NCBI GenBank assembly: GCA_031285685.1
Contig: JAITVS010000261.1
Span: 1-48,596 of the forward strand
Origin: Tannerella sp.
GTDB lineage: Bacteria > Bacteroidota > Bacteroidia > Bacteroidales > Tannerellaceae
Direction of reading: 5' to 3'
DNA length: 48,596 nucleotides
Shown: positions 37,501 to 46,403 of the stretch, piece after piece
Layout: the number at the start of each line of letters is the position of its first letter
Position numbering within the stretch: position 1 is the stretch's first letter
Notes under the pieces: generated by a model
Database searches by the model: none
Told to the model about the DNA's origin: nothing
Seen by the model: only the letters and a program-made list of their open reading frames with translations
Made by a program: the position numbers and the translations under genes

Positions 37501-37750
37501 CGTCGGATTTGGTCGACGTGCCGATCGTTATTCCTTTTACGACCACGTGTACTCCCGGCATAGGATCGCCGAATTCGTCGATGACGGTACCGGTAATTGT
37601 GGTTGTTTGTGTGGTGTTTTGCGGCACAATGACTGGAAATATTTCATCTGCGGAAGATGGGCTCGCCTGTATTCTGATACATAAAATTGCTGAAAACATC
37701 AGAATGATTTTTATCATTAATAGTTTTCTGATTGTTATATACTTATACAT
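34508..37750 (-). CDS. SusC/RagA-family TonB-linked outer-membrane transporter
   Basis: I chose the start MYKYITIRKLLMIKIILMFS (ATG at 37750), which gives a normal signal peptide; an ATG at 37774 would add eight residues. The protein (about 1080 residues) has a carboxypeptidase-regulatory-like domain (TITGTVIDEFGDPMPGVHVV), the plug start QQMEEVVVIGYGTQKKVNL, the plug segment GSRAPFGVILITTKKGKTG and a barrel ending SKVFSVGVNLTF. It pairs with the SusD 18 nt downstream. It is the first gene of the long operon under operator A copy 3, with a leader of roughly 170 nt. No STN domain is present. It ends in TAA. Confidence 0.95.
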   Translation of the reverse strand: MYKYITIRKLLMIKIILMFSAILCIRIQASPSSADEIFPVIVPQNTTQTTTITGTVIDEFGDPMPGVHVVVKGITIGTSTKSDGQYSINVPDKEAILVFSYIGYITQELKTGNQTVINITMGEDLQQMEEVVVIGYGTQKKVNLTGSVDAISGDELQNRAAVNMGELVKGASPNLNITMGMRGGEPGATSSWNIRGMGSINADAAPLILVDGVEVNINNIDPESIESISILKDASASAIYGSRAPFGVILITTKKGKTGKVSVGYSNNLSMNVPMRISSFVDAMSWVTAYNQANANAGLAPLYSDEQVDRVRRYMEGTFPYEYDPEKPVDNIWAGRRVGNANNNWPKLLIADHSFNQKHHINLSGGSEKTNYYIAGGFVTQDGIYRYGNDNYKRFNLLSNLNSQVTKWLNVKTGIKYAKGLSDYPVGQTTVGREHMMGEMLTFAPLMPMYNINGTIQCPLVRWQQDSGRDKWESNDFFANLGADIEPIKGWVTSFSYNHNVINTRRFTHPKPVWVELGTGQFGNVGKPESSWEAVYTQTNYSLLNVVSSYETTLGNHYLNALAGYEQEEKKYTSLTGKGVGLITDEVPSIKTSLGEKTVTDAMNHWATQGIFGRINYNYKEKYLIEVSARYNGSSRFSPDTRWGFFPSASVGYVISKEEFWESLQSAINILKIRGSYGSLGNQNVGLYSYLSTMGVGSELNWIIDGTRPQYVTPPGLISHDLTWEKITTANIGFDAGFLNNRLQVTFDWFERITKDMLGPTETLPYPLGASAPQRNNAELSTKGFELVLSWRDRISSDFSYNAKISIGDHRAKILKYYNDKELIDTWYPGKEVGEIWGYTTDGIIQAEGEAMPDQSKFYATWGPGDIKYKDLNGDGKINDGTRTLNDHGDLKVIGNTTPRYNYSISAGFNWKGLDFNMFWQGVGKRDYFPPNTMQVFWGMLSGYASSGLYENSRTMDYWRPADETNMLGPNTNAYFAKPYFSAQTNKNRQVQTRYLQNAAYLRLKNLQIGYTLPTRISEKVFLQRARVYLSGENLLTITGLPDNFDPETTIASDPANDGYQAGRIYPLSKVFSVGVNLTF

Positions 37751-37929
37751 GTCTGTAAATAAAAAATTATCCATAAATTATCAGATTTAATAGTTAACTG
37801 GCTTTTTAATTATGAAAAAAGAACGGAATCTGGTTTTTCTTTGGGTTTAAGGTATTGCATCTGTGTCATAGGCATTACATTTATAATTGATTTATTTTCC
37901 GCTTAACGATCCTGATCTGTTTCGTATTA

Positions 37930-38026
37930 CAAATATATAATTAGGTGTGACCTGAAGTTATTTCATTTTGCGTATAATGACCTTCAATAGACGTCAAGGT
38001 TATTTTTTATCCAAAAAACGTCAATT
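37930..38026 (-). promoter_or_regulatory. Promoter and operator A, copy 3 (37750 susCD operon), with an extra half-site
   Basis: The minus-strand -7 box TATATTTG (37930-37937) matches TAnnTTTG. The main half-site CCTTCAATAGACGTCAAG starts at 37981, 51 bp from the box, nearly the spacing of the other copies. A weaker partner keeping only the TGCGTAT core lies about 19 bp below it. An additional half-site CCAAAAAACGTCAAT starts at 38011. This copy is the most diverged and may bind differently. Confidence 0.65.
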
Positions 38027-38039
38027 GGCAATCATAAAA

Positions 38040-38069
38040 GAATGTGTTCTGTATTTTCAGAACACATTC
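38040..38069 (-). terminator. Intrinsic terminator after the 38125-39924 susD gene
   Basis: A perfect 12-bp inverted repeat (GAATGTGTTCTG at 38040-38051, CAGAACACATTC at 38058-38069) encloses a 6-nt loop. On the minus strand the stem is followed by TTTTATGATT. It lies 55 nt after the susD stop and directly upstream of operator A copy 3, so it separates the two operons. Confidence 0.8.
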
Positions 38070-38124
38070 CTGCCATGAAACCAACTGATACTATCGGATA
38101 ATTGGGTAAAATTATACATTAAAT

Positions 38125-39924
38125 TTAATATCCAGGATTTTGAACTAACATATTATTACGCAATATTTCATTATGATGGATCGGCTTAAAGTACATTGCA
38201 TTTTTCCATTTTCTTGTTTGAAAGACCTTATGGCTTATTATAGGAATTTCGGAAGTCGTTTTATCCTCTAAGAGAGGGTATAATACATCTGCAGCATAAC
38301 AAGGGCCATACGCTTTTTCTCCTATCACCCATCTGCGAACATCGTAATAACGTTGATCTTCGTTCATCATTTCGACGCGTTTTTCGTTTCTCATCCTGTT
38401 TCTTAATGCTTCTCCCGTATCTGTAATATCCGGCATTCCAGCCCTTTTTCTTATCATATTAAGGTACTTACGGGCTTCCTCTTCTTCACCTGACGCTATA
38501 CATGCTTCGGCGTAATTAAATAATATTTCCGCGTATCGGAAATAACGCCATGGTATATCCTGAGCATAAAACCATCCATCAATCGTATGATCCATCATTT
38601 TTCGAATGTAATAGCCCGTAAAACCGGCTTCGGATGGTCTGACGGAGCTTTGACGGGTATCTAAACCATATTCGATGACAATCTTATTCTCGGCTTCATC
38701 CCATTTTTCATATCGACCGATCTGAAGGACAGAAAATGGATCTTTTAGCAATAATGAGGCATCTCTTCCCATATCTCTGACTTTTGATCCTTCATAAATA
38801 ATAAATGCATGAAAACGCGGATCTCTATTTAGATAAGGTTGAGAAGCATGTTTTGGATTATCCCAATCAAAACGGCTGCCATCGATCATTTCAAAATCGT
38901 CAACTAAATTACCCAAGGGGGCATTGTTCCCTCTTCCTCCAAATCCGTTGGGAAAATAAAGCTGTAAAGGACAGGTATTTACTCCCTGCCACCAATCCGG
39001 CCGGAAATACCGGATAAAAATATCTTCTTCATTGCCATAGGATAGAAACAGGTCAATATAATTCTGAGAGACAGACTCATTGGAAGACGGATTCTTTTTA
39101 TACAAATCATATATATTCATGTCTATCATTTCTTTAGATGCCTTTCTGGCTCTTATCCACCGCTCTGTTTGGCTTCCGTCCACATAACCTAATAGTTCGG
39201 GATATGGATAATCAGGAAAAATGGTTTGAATGTTATGATGTAAGTCACTTGCCGCATAAGTGAGTACTCTTGATTTCAGCGCTAAGGCAGCGCCTTTCGT
39301 GGCGCGTCCTGAATTTGATCCCGTATATTCTGTTGGGAGTAATTTAGCTGCTTCATCACAGTCCTTTACTATAAAATCGATGCATTCTGCATATGTATTT
39401 CTTGGTACCAGAAATTCATCCGTCAATTTATAGGCCTTGGTAATGATCGGTGCTCCTCCGTATATTTTAATAAGTTGATGATAATGCATTGCTCTTAGAA
39501 AATAAACTTCCCCTTTTATCCGGTCGATTGTTTCCTGATCTATCGGAGAATGATCTATATTTTCCAAAGCAATGTTGCAATACCTGACAGCCTGGTATAT
39601 TTTTGCCCATTGATCCCAATATCCGGTGGTTGTTGAAGCGTCCGCTCCGCTGTTTGTATTTAAGATACCGGTATTAGCCCGGGCATCCGCTTCATCCACA
39701 TAGACCGATGTGGGAAATTTTTCATAGCCGTGTTCTACTTCAATATATATTTGTGCAATAAAAGATTCTATTAAACTCGGGTCTTCACTTTCCCAGACAT
39801 CTACATCGGAATATTCTGTGAGTGGTTTGGTCTCAAGAAAATCACTACAGGAAAAAATAAGTAATGACAAAAAATAGAATAGTATCATTCTGATCGGATT
39901 AATATTTTTCATGTTGTTCATCAT
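38125..39924 (-). CDS. SusD/RagB-family surface lipoprotein
   Basis: The 599-residue product has a lipoprotein signal (FLSLLIFSC/SDFLETKP) and SusD features: VYFLRAMHYHQLIKIYGGAP near 150, FRYAEILFNYAEACIAS near 470, RNEKRVEMMNEDQRYYDVRRW near 520, and an end of the usual kind (LRNNMLVQNPGY). It serves as the glycan-binding lid for the SusC at 39924-43010, which carries an in-frame TAG. Its ATG overlaps the SusC TAA by one base (TAATG), so coupling is likely. It is the last gene of the operon and is followed by a strong terminator. It ends in TAA. Confidence 0.95.
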   Translation of the reverse strand: MMNNMKNINPIRMILFYFLSLLIFSCSDFLETKPLTEYSDVDVWESEDPSLIESFIAQIYIEVEHGYEKFPTSVYVDEADARANTGILNTNSGADASTTTGYWDQWAKIYQAVRYCNIALENIDHSPIDQETIDRIKGEVYFLRAMHYHQLIKIYGGAPIITKAYKLTDEFLVPRNTYAECIDFIVKDCDEAAKLLPTEYTGSNSGRATKGAALALKSRVLTYAASDLHHNIQTIFPDYPYPELLGYVDGSQTERWIRARKASKEMIDMNIYDLYKKNPSSNESVSQNYIDLFLSYGNEEDIFIRYFRPDWWQGVNTCPLQLYFPNGFGGRGNNAPLGNLVDDFEMIDGSRFDWDNPKHASQPYLNRDPRFHAFIIYEGSKVRDMGRDASLLLKDPFSVLQIGRYEKWDEAENKIVIEYGLDTRQSSVRPSEAGFTGYYIRKMMDHTIDGWFYAQDIPWRYFRYAEILFNYAEACIASGEEEEARKYLNMIRKRAGMPDITDTGEALRNRMRNEKRVEMMNEDQRYYDVRRWVIGEKAYGPCYAADVLYPLLEDKTTSEIPIISHKVFQTRKWKNAMYFKPIHHNEILRNNMLVQNPGY

Positions 39925-42900
39925 TAAAAAGTTAATTTAAATCCTACACTATATACTTTATTCAGAGGCCATAAGGTGCTATTACTTCTCTCGGGATCAA
40001 ATCCTTTTGGTAATTTTGTGAGGGTGAATAAATTCATGCCTGATATATAAACATTCAGTTCCTTTATACCTATTTTATGGATCATATTTTTAGGAATGGA
40101 ATACCCGACTTCCATGCTTTTCAGTCTCAGGTAATTGCCTTTACGCAAAAAGAAAGTATTAGCCTGTTCGGACCAGTAAACCCGTCCTCCTCTTGCCAGT
40201 ATAGCAGCTCTTGGCATCGACGCATTCGTATTATTTTCTTCTGTCCATCTGTTTTCTGTAATAAATTTATAATAATTTGATTCCGGTGATCCCGTTATCA
40301 GAGTTAGATAATAATCGTATCCGGCTGCACCTTGGAAAAAGATAGATGTGTAAAAATTCTTATACGCCAAATTGATGTTTAATCCTCCGAAATATTTAGG
40401 AACGGAACTGTTCTTACTTCGAACCTGATCGAGGCCATCTATTTTTCCGTCTTTATTATAATCTTCAAAAATGATATCTCCCGGCTTAGCCGAAGGTAGA
40501 TGGGGATAAGAATCGATATGAGCCTGATCTCTGAAAAATCCGATTGCCTGATAATATAATCCGGCGCCGATCGGACGTCCGGTCGATTTTCTATAATCTT
40601 CCACATTCGGAGTTTCATCCCAGAAGATTATTTTATTTGTAGCAAAAGAAAGGTTCGGAGCAATAGAATAGGAAAAATCCCCGATCGTATGATTGTAACT
40701 TAACTGAATTTCAAATCCCTGGTTTTTGACTTTTCCTATATTTTCACGAGGTAATGTCAGTCCTGTGGAGAGAGGAACAGAGGCATTCCGATATTCCAGG
40801 ATCTTTTTACGAAGATTATGAAAATACTCTACCGTCAGCGAAAATCTTCCATGAAACATCTGCATGTCGATTCCTATATTTGTCTGATTGGCAACTTCCC
40901 ATGTGATTTCTTCGTAAGGAATACGAAGTTCTTTTAATGTAGTTGTTTCTTCGTTTATATTAAAAATATACTTATTTTTCCAATCGGTTCTGAATCCGTA
41001 TGTTGCCAGATATTGATAAGGAGAAATCCGGTCGTTTCCTGTTTGTCCCCAGGAACCTCTCAGCTTAAGATAGGTCACGGGATTATTTTCTTTCCAGAAT
41101 TTTTCTCCTGAAACAATCCATCCCAATGAAACTCCCGGGAAAAATCCGAACCGGTAATCTTTTTGAAATATATAAGAACCGTCATACCTGAAAACAAATT
41201 CAGCCAGGTACTTTGACATATAATTATAATTGACTCTTCCGAAATAATTCAGTCGCGCGCTTTGGCTTGCCGAACCGCCATTATCTTTTTCAAAATCTCC
41301 CCCGGCAAATAACTGGTCTATTTCCTGAGAAGGAAAATATTTACGGCTTGCATTGAAGTTCATATTATCTGATGTAGACTTTTCCACACCGACTAAAGCG
41401 CTTACAGTGTGATCCTTGAATGTATTATTGTAATTTATCAGGCCGTTCAATGTTATCGAACCTGCATCAGCCATGCTTTGAGTTAATTCAGGTTGTTTTA
41501 CTCCGTGTTTTGTTTTAATTAGTTGAGGTTCATTGTTCTCATTGTAGCCACCCCAATAATATAAATAATAAGGTATACTCCATTTTTTATTATTGTTAAA
41601 GGTTTTATCAACAGCAAGATTGCCGCTAAGTGTCAAACCTCTGATAAAAGGTATATTGATATCCAGTTTTAAAAGCCCTCCAAACACATACGATTTAAAC
41701 TTATCGTATCCCATGTCTTTAGAAGAAGAAACAACGGGATTCAGATCAGATTCTACTCCCGGACCGGGCAATCCGTTCGGCCAGCGAGCCGGCATATTAG
41801 GACGGCTTTGAACGACTAACTGATTGGAATAAAGCGGATTATACATATCTGCCGGACGATTTGTAATCGATTGTCTTCCGGATAAATCAAAATTTATTTT
41901 TATATTCTCCGATATCTTTCCGTCAATGTTACTTCGGAAGTTAATCTGAGAATAGTTGTTACCGCTGTTGCGATGAATACCTTCCTGATAATTGGCTCCT
42001 AATGAAATAAAATATTTGAATCTTTCCATACCTCCTATTACGGATACATTTCCGTAAGTTTCAGGACTTAATGGCTTGTAAACCGCATCGTACCAGTCGG
42101 TTTCAGGATATAACTAGGGATCTCTGTCTTTATTTTCCTTATATATACTGAGCACTTCGTCCGAATAAGTAGGTGACATCCCGCTGTAATGGTTTTCTTC
42201 ATTTATCATCGACATATAGGTGTATGCATCAGCCATTTCAGGAAGACTGGTCGGTCTGCTCCAGCCTTGATTTAAAGTGAATGTAACTTTGGCATTTCCC
42301 GCTTCTCCTCTTTTTGTTGTAATCAGGATGACCCCATTTGCTGCCTGTGCACCGTAAATGGCTGCAGAAGCATCTTTCAAAACGGTAATAGACTCAATGT
42401 CCACAGGGTCCAATCGTGATAAGTTTCTGTTTGCGATCCCATCGACCACGATCAGAGGGCTATTATTCCCTGTCGTATTTACGCCTCTTATTCGTATCGT
42501 AGGGTCATCTTCTCCGGGAACAGAACTGGTCTGTACCGTACTTAATCCGGGAATTTTTCCGGTCAGGCGGTTTGTCATATTAATGGCTGGCGTCATCTGC
42601 AAGTCTTTTCCTTTGACAGATGATACGGCGCCTGTCAGGGTTGCTTTCTTTTGTGTGCCGTAACCTACCACTACTACTTCGTCAAGCAATTCTGTATCGG
42701 ATAGTAAAACTACATCTATCCGGGTTCTATTATTGACGGGAACCGTTTGCGTTTTCATTCCCACATAACTGAATTTCAACGATGCATTTGGAGGAACATT
42801 ATTCAATGTATAATTCCCGTCAACATCAGTAATCGTGCCTTGACTTTCCTGATTTTCTACGGTTACGGTTACTCCTATCATTATTTCACCTATATCATCT

Positions 42901-43010
42901 GTTACCTTCCCTTTGATCGTAACGTTTTGAGATACGGCAATCATGGATATGAATAATATTATAGTTGATAATATAATTTTATTTCTGATTGACAATTTCG
43001 ATATTTTCAT
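39924..43010 (-). pseudogene. SusC/RagA-family outer-membrane transporter interrupted by an in-frame TAG
   Basis: One frame of 1028 codons is interrupted only by TAG at 42114-42116, after residue 298. I placed the start at ATG 43010 (MKISKLSIRNKIILSTIILF, a signal peptide). The N-terminal part has the regulatory-like domain (TIKGKVTDDIGEIMIGVTV), plug start LLDEVVVVGYGTQKKATLTG and GAQAANGVILITTKRGE. Past the TAG the frame runs straight on as LYPETDWYDAVYKPLSPET, the usual SusC continuation, to the family end NKVYSVGFKLTF. SusC proteins have a variable residue before LYP, so the original codon is not clear. Without suppression only the plug would be made. The downstream SusD is intact and overlaps by one base. 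It ends in TAA. Confidence 0.9.
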
Positions 43011-43101
43011 TCTTTTTATATTAAAATTGTTATAGAACTTTTTCTTATATAATAAGTAGGTGTAAAGATGATATCTTTTAACGATCAGGCTCCCTTTTTG
43101 C

Positions 43102-44508
43102 TTATAGCGTCCATGGCTTCCTGTATTCGTAAGACAAATAGCGATTCGCTTCGTCGGAATTGGTGAATCGTTCATTGACAGCATCCCATACGAGTCTTTG
43201 ACGTGTTTGCATGGCAATTGTACCCAAATGTGCCAATGTTGTGGAGCGATGTCCTATCTCCAATGTCGCCCACGGCTCGTTTCTGGATTTTACACAATCC
43301 AGAAAATTGCGTATCAGACTGAAAGCGCTGTTTTTGTAACTGCCGTCAATCAGGAGTTTGTCGTCTTTATTGAGAGAATAATCTTCTTTTTCTATCATGG
43401 GCTTCCATGTCTGGAACTGTCCGGCAGTTGTCGGCGTAATCCGGTAATCGTTCTCTCCGGTATGCAAAGTCCCTTTTGTCCCTCTGAACTCCAGAAATCC
43501 GTGAGGGATAAAACTTCCTGAACTGGCTTCAAGAATACTTAGCGTAACCAGCACTCCCGATTTAAATTCATAGGTAACATGCATGGTGTCGGGAATTGTA
43601 CGATCGTCATCGACAATGTATTTGCCTCCATGTGCGCTCACTGCCGTAGGAGCTTCTTCATTCAGCAACCACCGGAGCAGGTCCAGATAATGTACCCCGT
43701 TATTGGATATCTGATTGGCATAATCTTCCCACCAACGGAACATATAAGGCGCAATGTTGTATTGATAGGGTCTGTAACCCCTGGGTCCTAACCACATATC
43801 CCAATCGAAATCAGCCGGCGGTGTCTCAGGCTTCAACTTTCCGATACCGTTCGGAAACATGTTACTTACATGACAAGCGGAGGCAAACGTAATCTTTCCG
43901 ATTTTTCCCGACGGGATATCTTTGGCTAATTTCTGAAAAGTCGGCGCTCCCCGTCTGTTCAGTCCGACAGTGATAATCTGTTTGCTGTTATTTCCGATTT
44001 CGACCATCTTCCGCCCTTCAGCAATCGTTTTGGATAATGGTTTTTCGACAAAGACATCCTTTCCTGCCTTGATCGCATCAATTGTCTGCAAAGCATGCCA
44101 ATGATCGGGCGTTGCGATACAAACGGCGTCTATATCTTTGTTTTCCAGCATTTTCCGGTAATCGGTATATTGCTTGACCTGTTTGGAAAAATTCTCACCC
44201 ATTTTAGGAATCCTGGATCCCATGTCTTTAATATAACGCGGCAGAACGGTCGTATAATTGCGGGTGGTATAAGGCTTATACACATCGCATAGTGTGGCTA
44301 CTTCACAATCGGGTTGTTCCATAAACAGATGCAGAAGTTGCGAGCCCCGGTTGCCGACGCCGATAAACCCTACCCGAACCTTATCGTTGGCTCCGATAAT
44401 TCGTTTGTTTACATCGATAAAGGGAAAACCTGAAGAGGTCAATGATAGTCCTGCAACTGCAAGGGATGTTTTTTTTATAAAATCTCTACGTGTAGTTTGT
44501 GTTTTCAT
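43102..44508 (-). CDS. Gfo/Idh/MocA-family oxidoreductase with Tat signal
   Basis: The 468-residue protein begins with a twin-arginine signal (TTRRDFIKKTSLAVAGLSL). The Rossmann part starts at KVRVGFIGVGNRGSQLL, followed by IATPDHWHALQTIDAI and FVEKPLSKT with the catalytic-type Lys156. The C-terminal domain has NQISNNGVHYLDLLRWLL. It is intact and more distant from the 20713 and 46404 paralogues than those are from each other. It is the first gene of the operon with the TAG-interrupted SusC, 91 nt upstream of that start. Its promoter is probably the one near 44905, which carries element B instead of operator A, so it may answer another regulator. It ends in TAA. Confidence 0.85.
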   Translation of the reverse strand: MKTQTTRRDFIKKTSLAVAGLSLTSSGFPFIDVNKRIIGANDKVRVGFIGVGNRGSQLLHLFMEQPDCEVATLCDVYKPYTTRNYTTVLPRYIKDMGSRIPKMGENFSKQVKQYTDYRKMLENKDIDAVCIATPDHWHALQTIDAIKAGKDVFVEKPLSKTIAEGRKMVEIGNNSKQIITVGLNRRGAPTFQKLAKDIPSGKIGKITFASACHVSNMFPNGIGKLKPETPPADFDWDMWLGPRGYRPYQYNIAPYMFRWWEDYANQISNNGVHYLDLLRWLLNEEAPTAVSAHGGKYIVDDDRTIPDTMHVTYEFKSGVLVTLSILEASSGSFIPHGFLEFRGTKGTLHTGENDYRITPTTAGQFQTWKPMIEKEDYSLNKDDKLLIDGSYKNSAFSLIRNFLDCVKSRNEPWATLEIGHRSTTLAHLGTIAMQTRQRLVWDAVNERFTNSDEANRYLSYEYRKPWTL

Positions 44509-44570
44509 AAGTTTGTATATTTAATGATAAATAGCATTTAACTCCGGGAAATCCGTTTTTTTCATTGGTT

Positions 44571-44813
44571 TCAGGTTTTTACGTCCGGTTCTTTACCGGC
44601 AGATCTGTTTGTCAAAATACAGATAAAAAGAGGGAGACCTCCTGAATATATAGTAAAAACAGGTGTCTGTAATCCGGATAACAGGTCTTTTAAGGAACTC
44701 TCAGAATTCGACACGATGGTCGCTTGGATAATCTGATTTTCTGAACGGACAATGGATAGATTATTTTTGTGGTAAGTGTTTATAATGTGCGCTTTAGAAT
44801 AAATAAGAGACAT
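44571..44813 (-). CDS. Doubtful small open reading frame in the leader
   Basis: An 80-codon frame starting MSLIYSKAHIINTYHKNNL lies between promoter element B copy 2 and the 44508 gene. I do not recognise it: no signal peptide, no motif, one modestly hydrophobic stretch (FTIYSGGLPLFICIL). It would be transcribed from the promoter near 44905, about 90 nt before its ATG. It may be a leader peptide, a decayed remnant or chance; chance is most likely. Confidence 0.2.
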   Translation of the reverse strand: MSLIYSKAHIINTYHKNNLSIVRSENQIIQATIVSNSESSLKDLLSGLQTPVFTIYSGGLPLFICILTNRSAGKEPDVKT

Positions 44814-44904
44814 TAGACTCAGTATTTATCCGGATTTAGAGAATGTTGGCCAAATCATTATACTATCAGTATACAAAATCTTATTTAAGAGGTTGCATCA
44901 GTTA

Positions 44905-44969
44905 CAAAAATACAATGAACTCATTGTTTACATATCTCCATTTGCGAATGATTATACTCAAAATGCGAA
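44905..44969 (-). promoter_or_regulatory. Promoter with element B, copy 2 (44508 operon)
   Basis: A minus-strand -7 box TATTTTTG (44905-44912) lies 20 bp from a 38-bp element (44932-44969) with two TTCGCA repeats 21 bp apart around GAGTATAAT. Box, spacing and element match copy 1 at 214-278 (34 of 38 positions in the element). It is the only recognisable promoter ahead of the oxidoreductase-susC-susD operon that starts at 44508, about 400 nt downstream. Confidence 0.6.
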
Positions 44970-45039
44970 TATTTTTTATTTAGGTATAAGATTCTATTTA
45001 TAAGGTGATTAATATTAGTTTTGCCCGTTTTGTAATTAA

Positions 45040-46188
45040 TTATTTCAAAATCCATTCGAAAAAAGCATATAGTAATTCGTTTGATTCGGCATTGGGACTG
45101 TGTTCCGGACGGTTGGTCATAGCGACCTTGCTTTTATATCCCAGCAGATCGTTGACGGCAATGGTGTGATTCAACGGAATCCAGCGGTCAATCGGATCGG
45201 AGGAACCTCCGGAGACAAGAAACGGACGAGGAGCCATCAATGCATGTAATTCATGTAGATCATATCCTTCTTTGCGTAATTTGGGATATAATCCTTTTGC
45301 ATTTTCACCGGTTTTACTCCAGGTATCTTTCCATGGTGGCGGATAATATCCTAAGTACCATGGTTCCCAGTAATTTACGCCCGAACCTTTTGTCTCATCG
45401 AAAACAATGCCGGGGTCAGCCCAGGCAGCGCAGGCGAATTTATCGTACAGGCAGGATGCAAACATCGCCCATTTACCGCCATAGGAGTGTCCGACAATAC
45501 CAATTTTTGTAGAATCAACATCACTGACCTTAGCCAATACTTCCCATGCATTGGCGGCTGCATAAGCCAATGCCGATAAAGGCTGTACGGACGCGTTGTC
45601 AATATCTGGGTAATAGATTGAATAAGTTCTGTTTTCTGTTGTTTCGGAAGTCCCTATCGATAAGGTTACAAACCCTCTTTTAGTAAGCTGATATGCGAAA
45701 TCCCGATAAGGTTTACCTCCGATTCCCACTGCTGTTTCAGGTTCGTAGAAAACAGTAATTACCGCAGGTTTTTTTCCTTTTTTATCCGGGATCAACAGAT
45801 AACCTTCCGTTTGTTGATTGGGTGTCCAATAGAACTGTATACGATGTTGCGTAAAGTTTTCACGATGGGTTGTTTCCATTATTTCAAACTTTTGTCCTTT
45901 GATAATCGGAGGCCATTCGCCCATTAATGACATCCACTTGTAGCGAATCTCTTCTCTTCTTTTCTGCCAATCCGGCTTTGTCCGTACCGTTTCCCCATTA
46001 TAAAATTTTAATGGAGAACGATAGTCTCCATATTGATTCTTAAATTCTTCAGGCGGATCAAAATAAGCTTCTATTTTATTCCACGTATCGCTTTTATCGG
46101 TGTTATTCCGATCAGAAAATTGTGATGAAACATTTTCGAAAATAGGCGGAAAAAACAATATTATGAGATAATAGAATTGTGTTTTCAT
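45040..46188 (-). CDS. Secreted alpha/beta hydrolase, acetyl-xylan-esterase-like
   Basis: The 382-residue protein has a Sec signal (YYLIILFFPPIFENVSS) and an alpha/beta-hydrolase domain with the nucleophile elbow GIVGHSYGGKWAMFASCLYD. A likely Asp lies in GGSSDPIDRWIPL and a likely His in NRPEHSPNAESNELL, so the triad looks complete. The segment WADPGIVFDETKGSGVNYWEPWYLG is typical of secreted esterases from polysaccharide loci. It probably removes acetyl or another ester group from the glycan in the periplasm. It lies 215 nt after the Gfo/Idh/MocA gene and probably shares its promoter, as no other box is evident in that gap. It ends in TAA. Confidence 0.72.
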   Translation of the reverse strand: MKTQFYYLIILFFPPIFENVSSQFSDRNNTDKSDTWNKIEAYFDPPEEFKNQYGDYRSPLKFYNGETVRTKPDWQKRREEIRYKWMSLMGEWPPIIKGQKFEIMETTHRENFTQHRIQFYWTPNQQTEGYLLIPDKKGKKPAVITVFYEPETAVGIGGKPYRDFAYQLTKRGFVTLSIGTSETTENRTYSIYYPDIDNASVQPLSALAYAAANAWEVLAKVSDVDSTKIGIVGHSYGGKWAMFASCLYDKFACAAWADPGIVFDETKGSGVNYWEPWYLGYYPPPWKDTWSKTGENAKGLYPKLRKEGYDLHELHALMAPRPFLVSGGSSDPIDRWIPLNHTIAVNDLLGYKSKVAMTNRPEHSPNAESNELLYAFFEWILK

Positions 46189-46403
46189 ACAGAGCTTTAA
46201 TAGGTGGTATTATGATTTTTTCAGCCTCATTGAATCCTTTTCCGATGGGAATTGACAGGCTTTATGTTCTACTTCTCAATTTCCTCGTGTATCCGGAGAT
46301 GCGTTTTACACTACTCTCAATTGTTTTTGAACCATATAAATAAGCTGTTGTGACGTTAAACTCCTGCGGCCCGGATAAAGATTTTCGCCGTTTAACAGAT
46401 TGA

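Larger units (their letters stand above)
37775..38124. other. Intergenic region between two susCD operons
   Basis: The 350-nt gap holds no supported gene. From high to low coordinates it contains the terminator hairpin of the upstream susD operon (38040-38069), operator A copy 3 with an extra half-site (37962-38026), a -7 box (37930-37937) and a leader of about 150-170 nt before the SusC start. Each element is listed separately. Confidence 0.7.
44509..45039. other. Long intergenic region / leader upstream of the 44508 operon
   Basis: The 531-nt gap contains promoter element B copy 2 at 44905-44969, a doubtful 80-codon reading frame (44571-44813) and otherwise nothing recognised. If transcription starts just below 44905, the 44508 gene has a leader of nearly 400 nt. 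I see no riboswitch consensus and no clear terminator for the hydrolase gene ending at 45040. Confidence 0.45.

Noticed and set aside
46189-46403. Possible hairpin (GTTAAAC / GTTTAAC) after the 46404 oxidoreductase
   Set aside because: Only seven pairs around a long unpaired loop and no U-run; too weak to call a terminator. I see no promoter in this 215-nt gap either.
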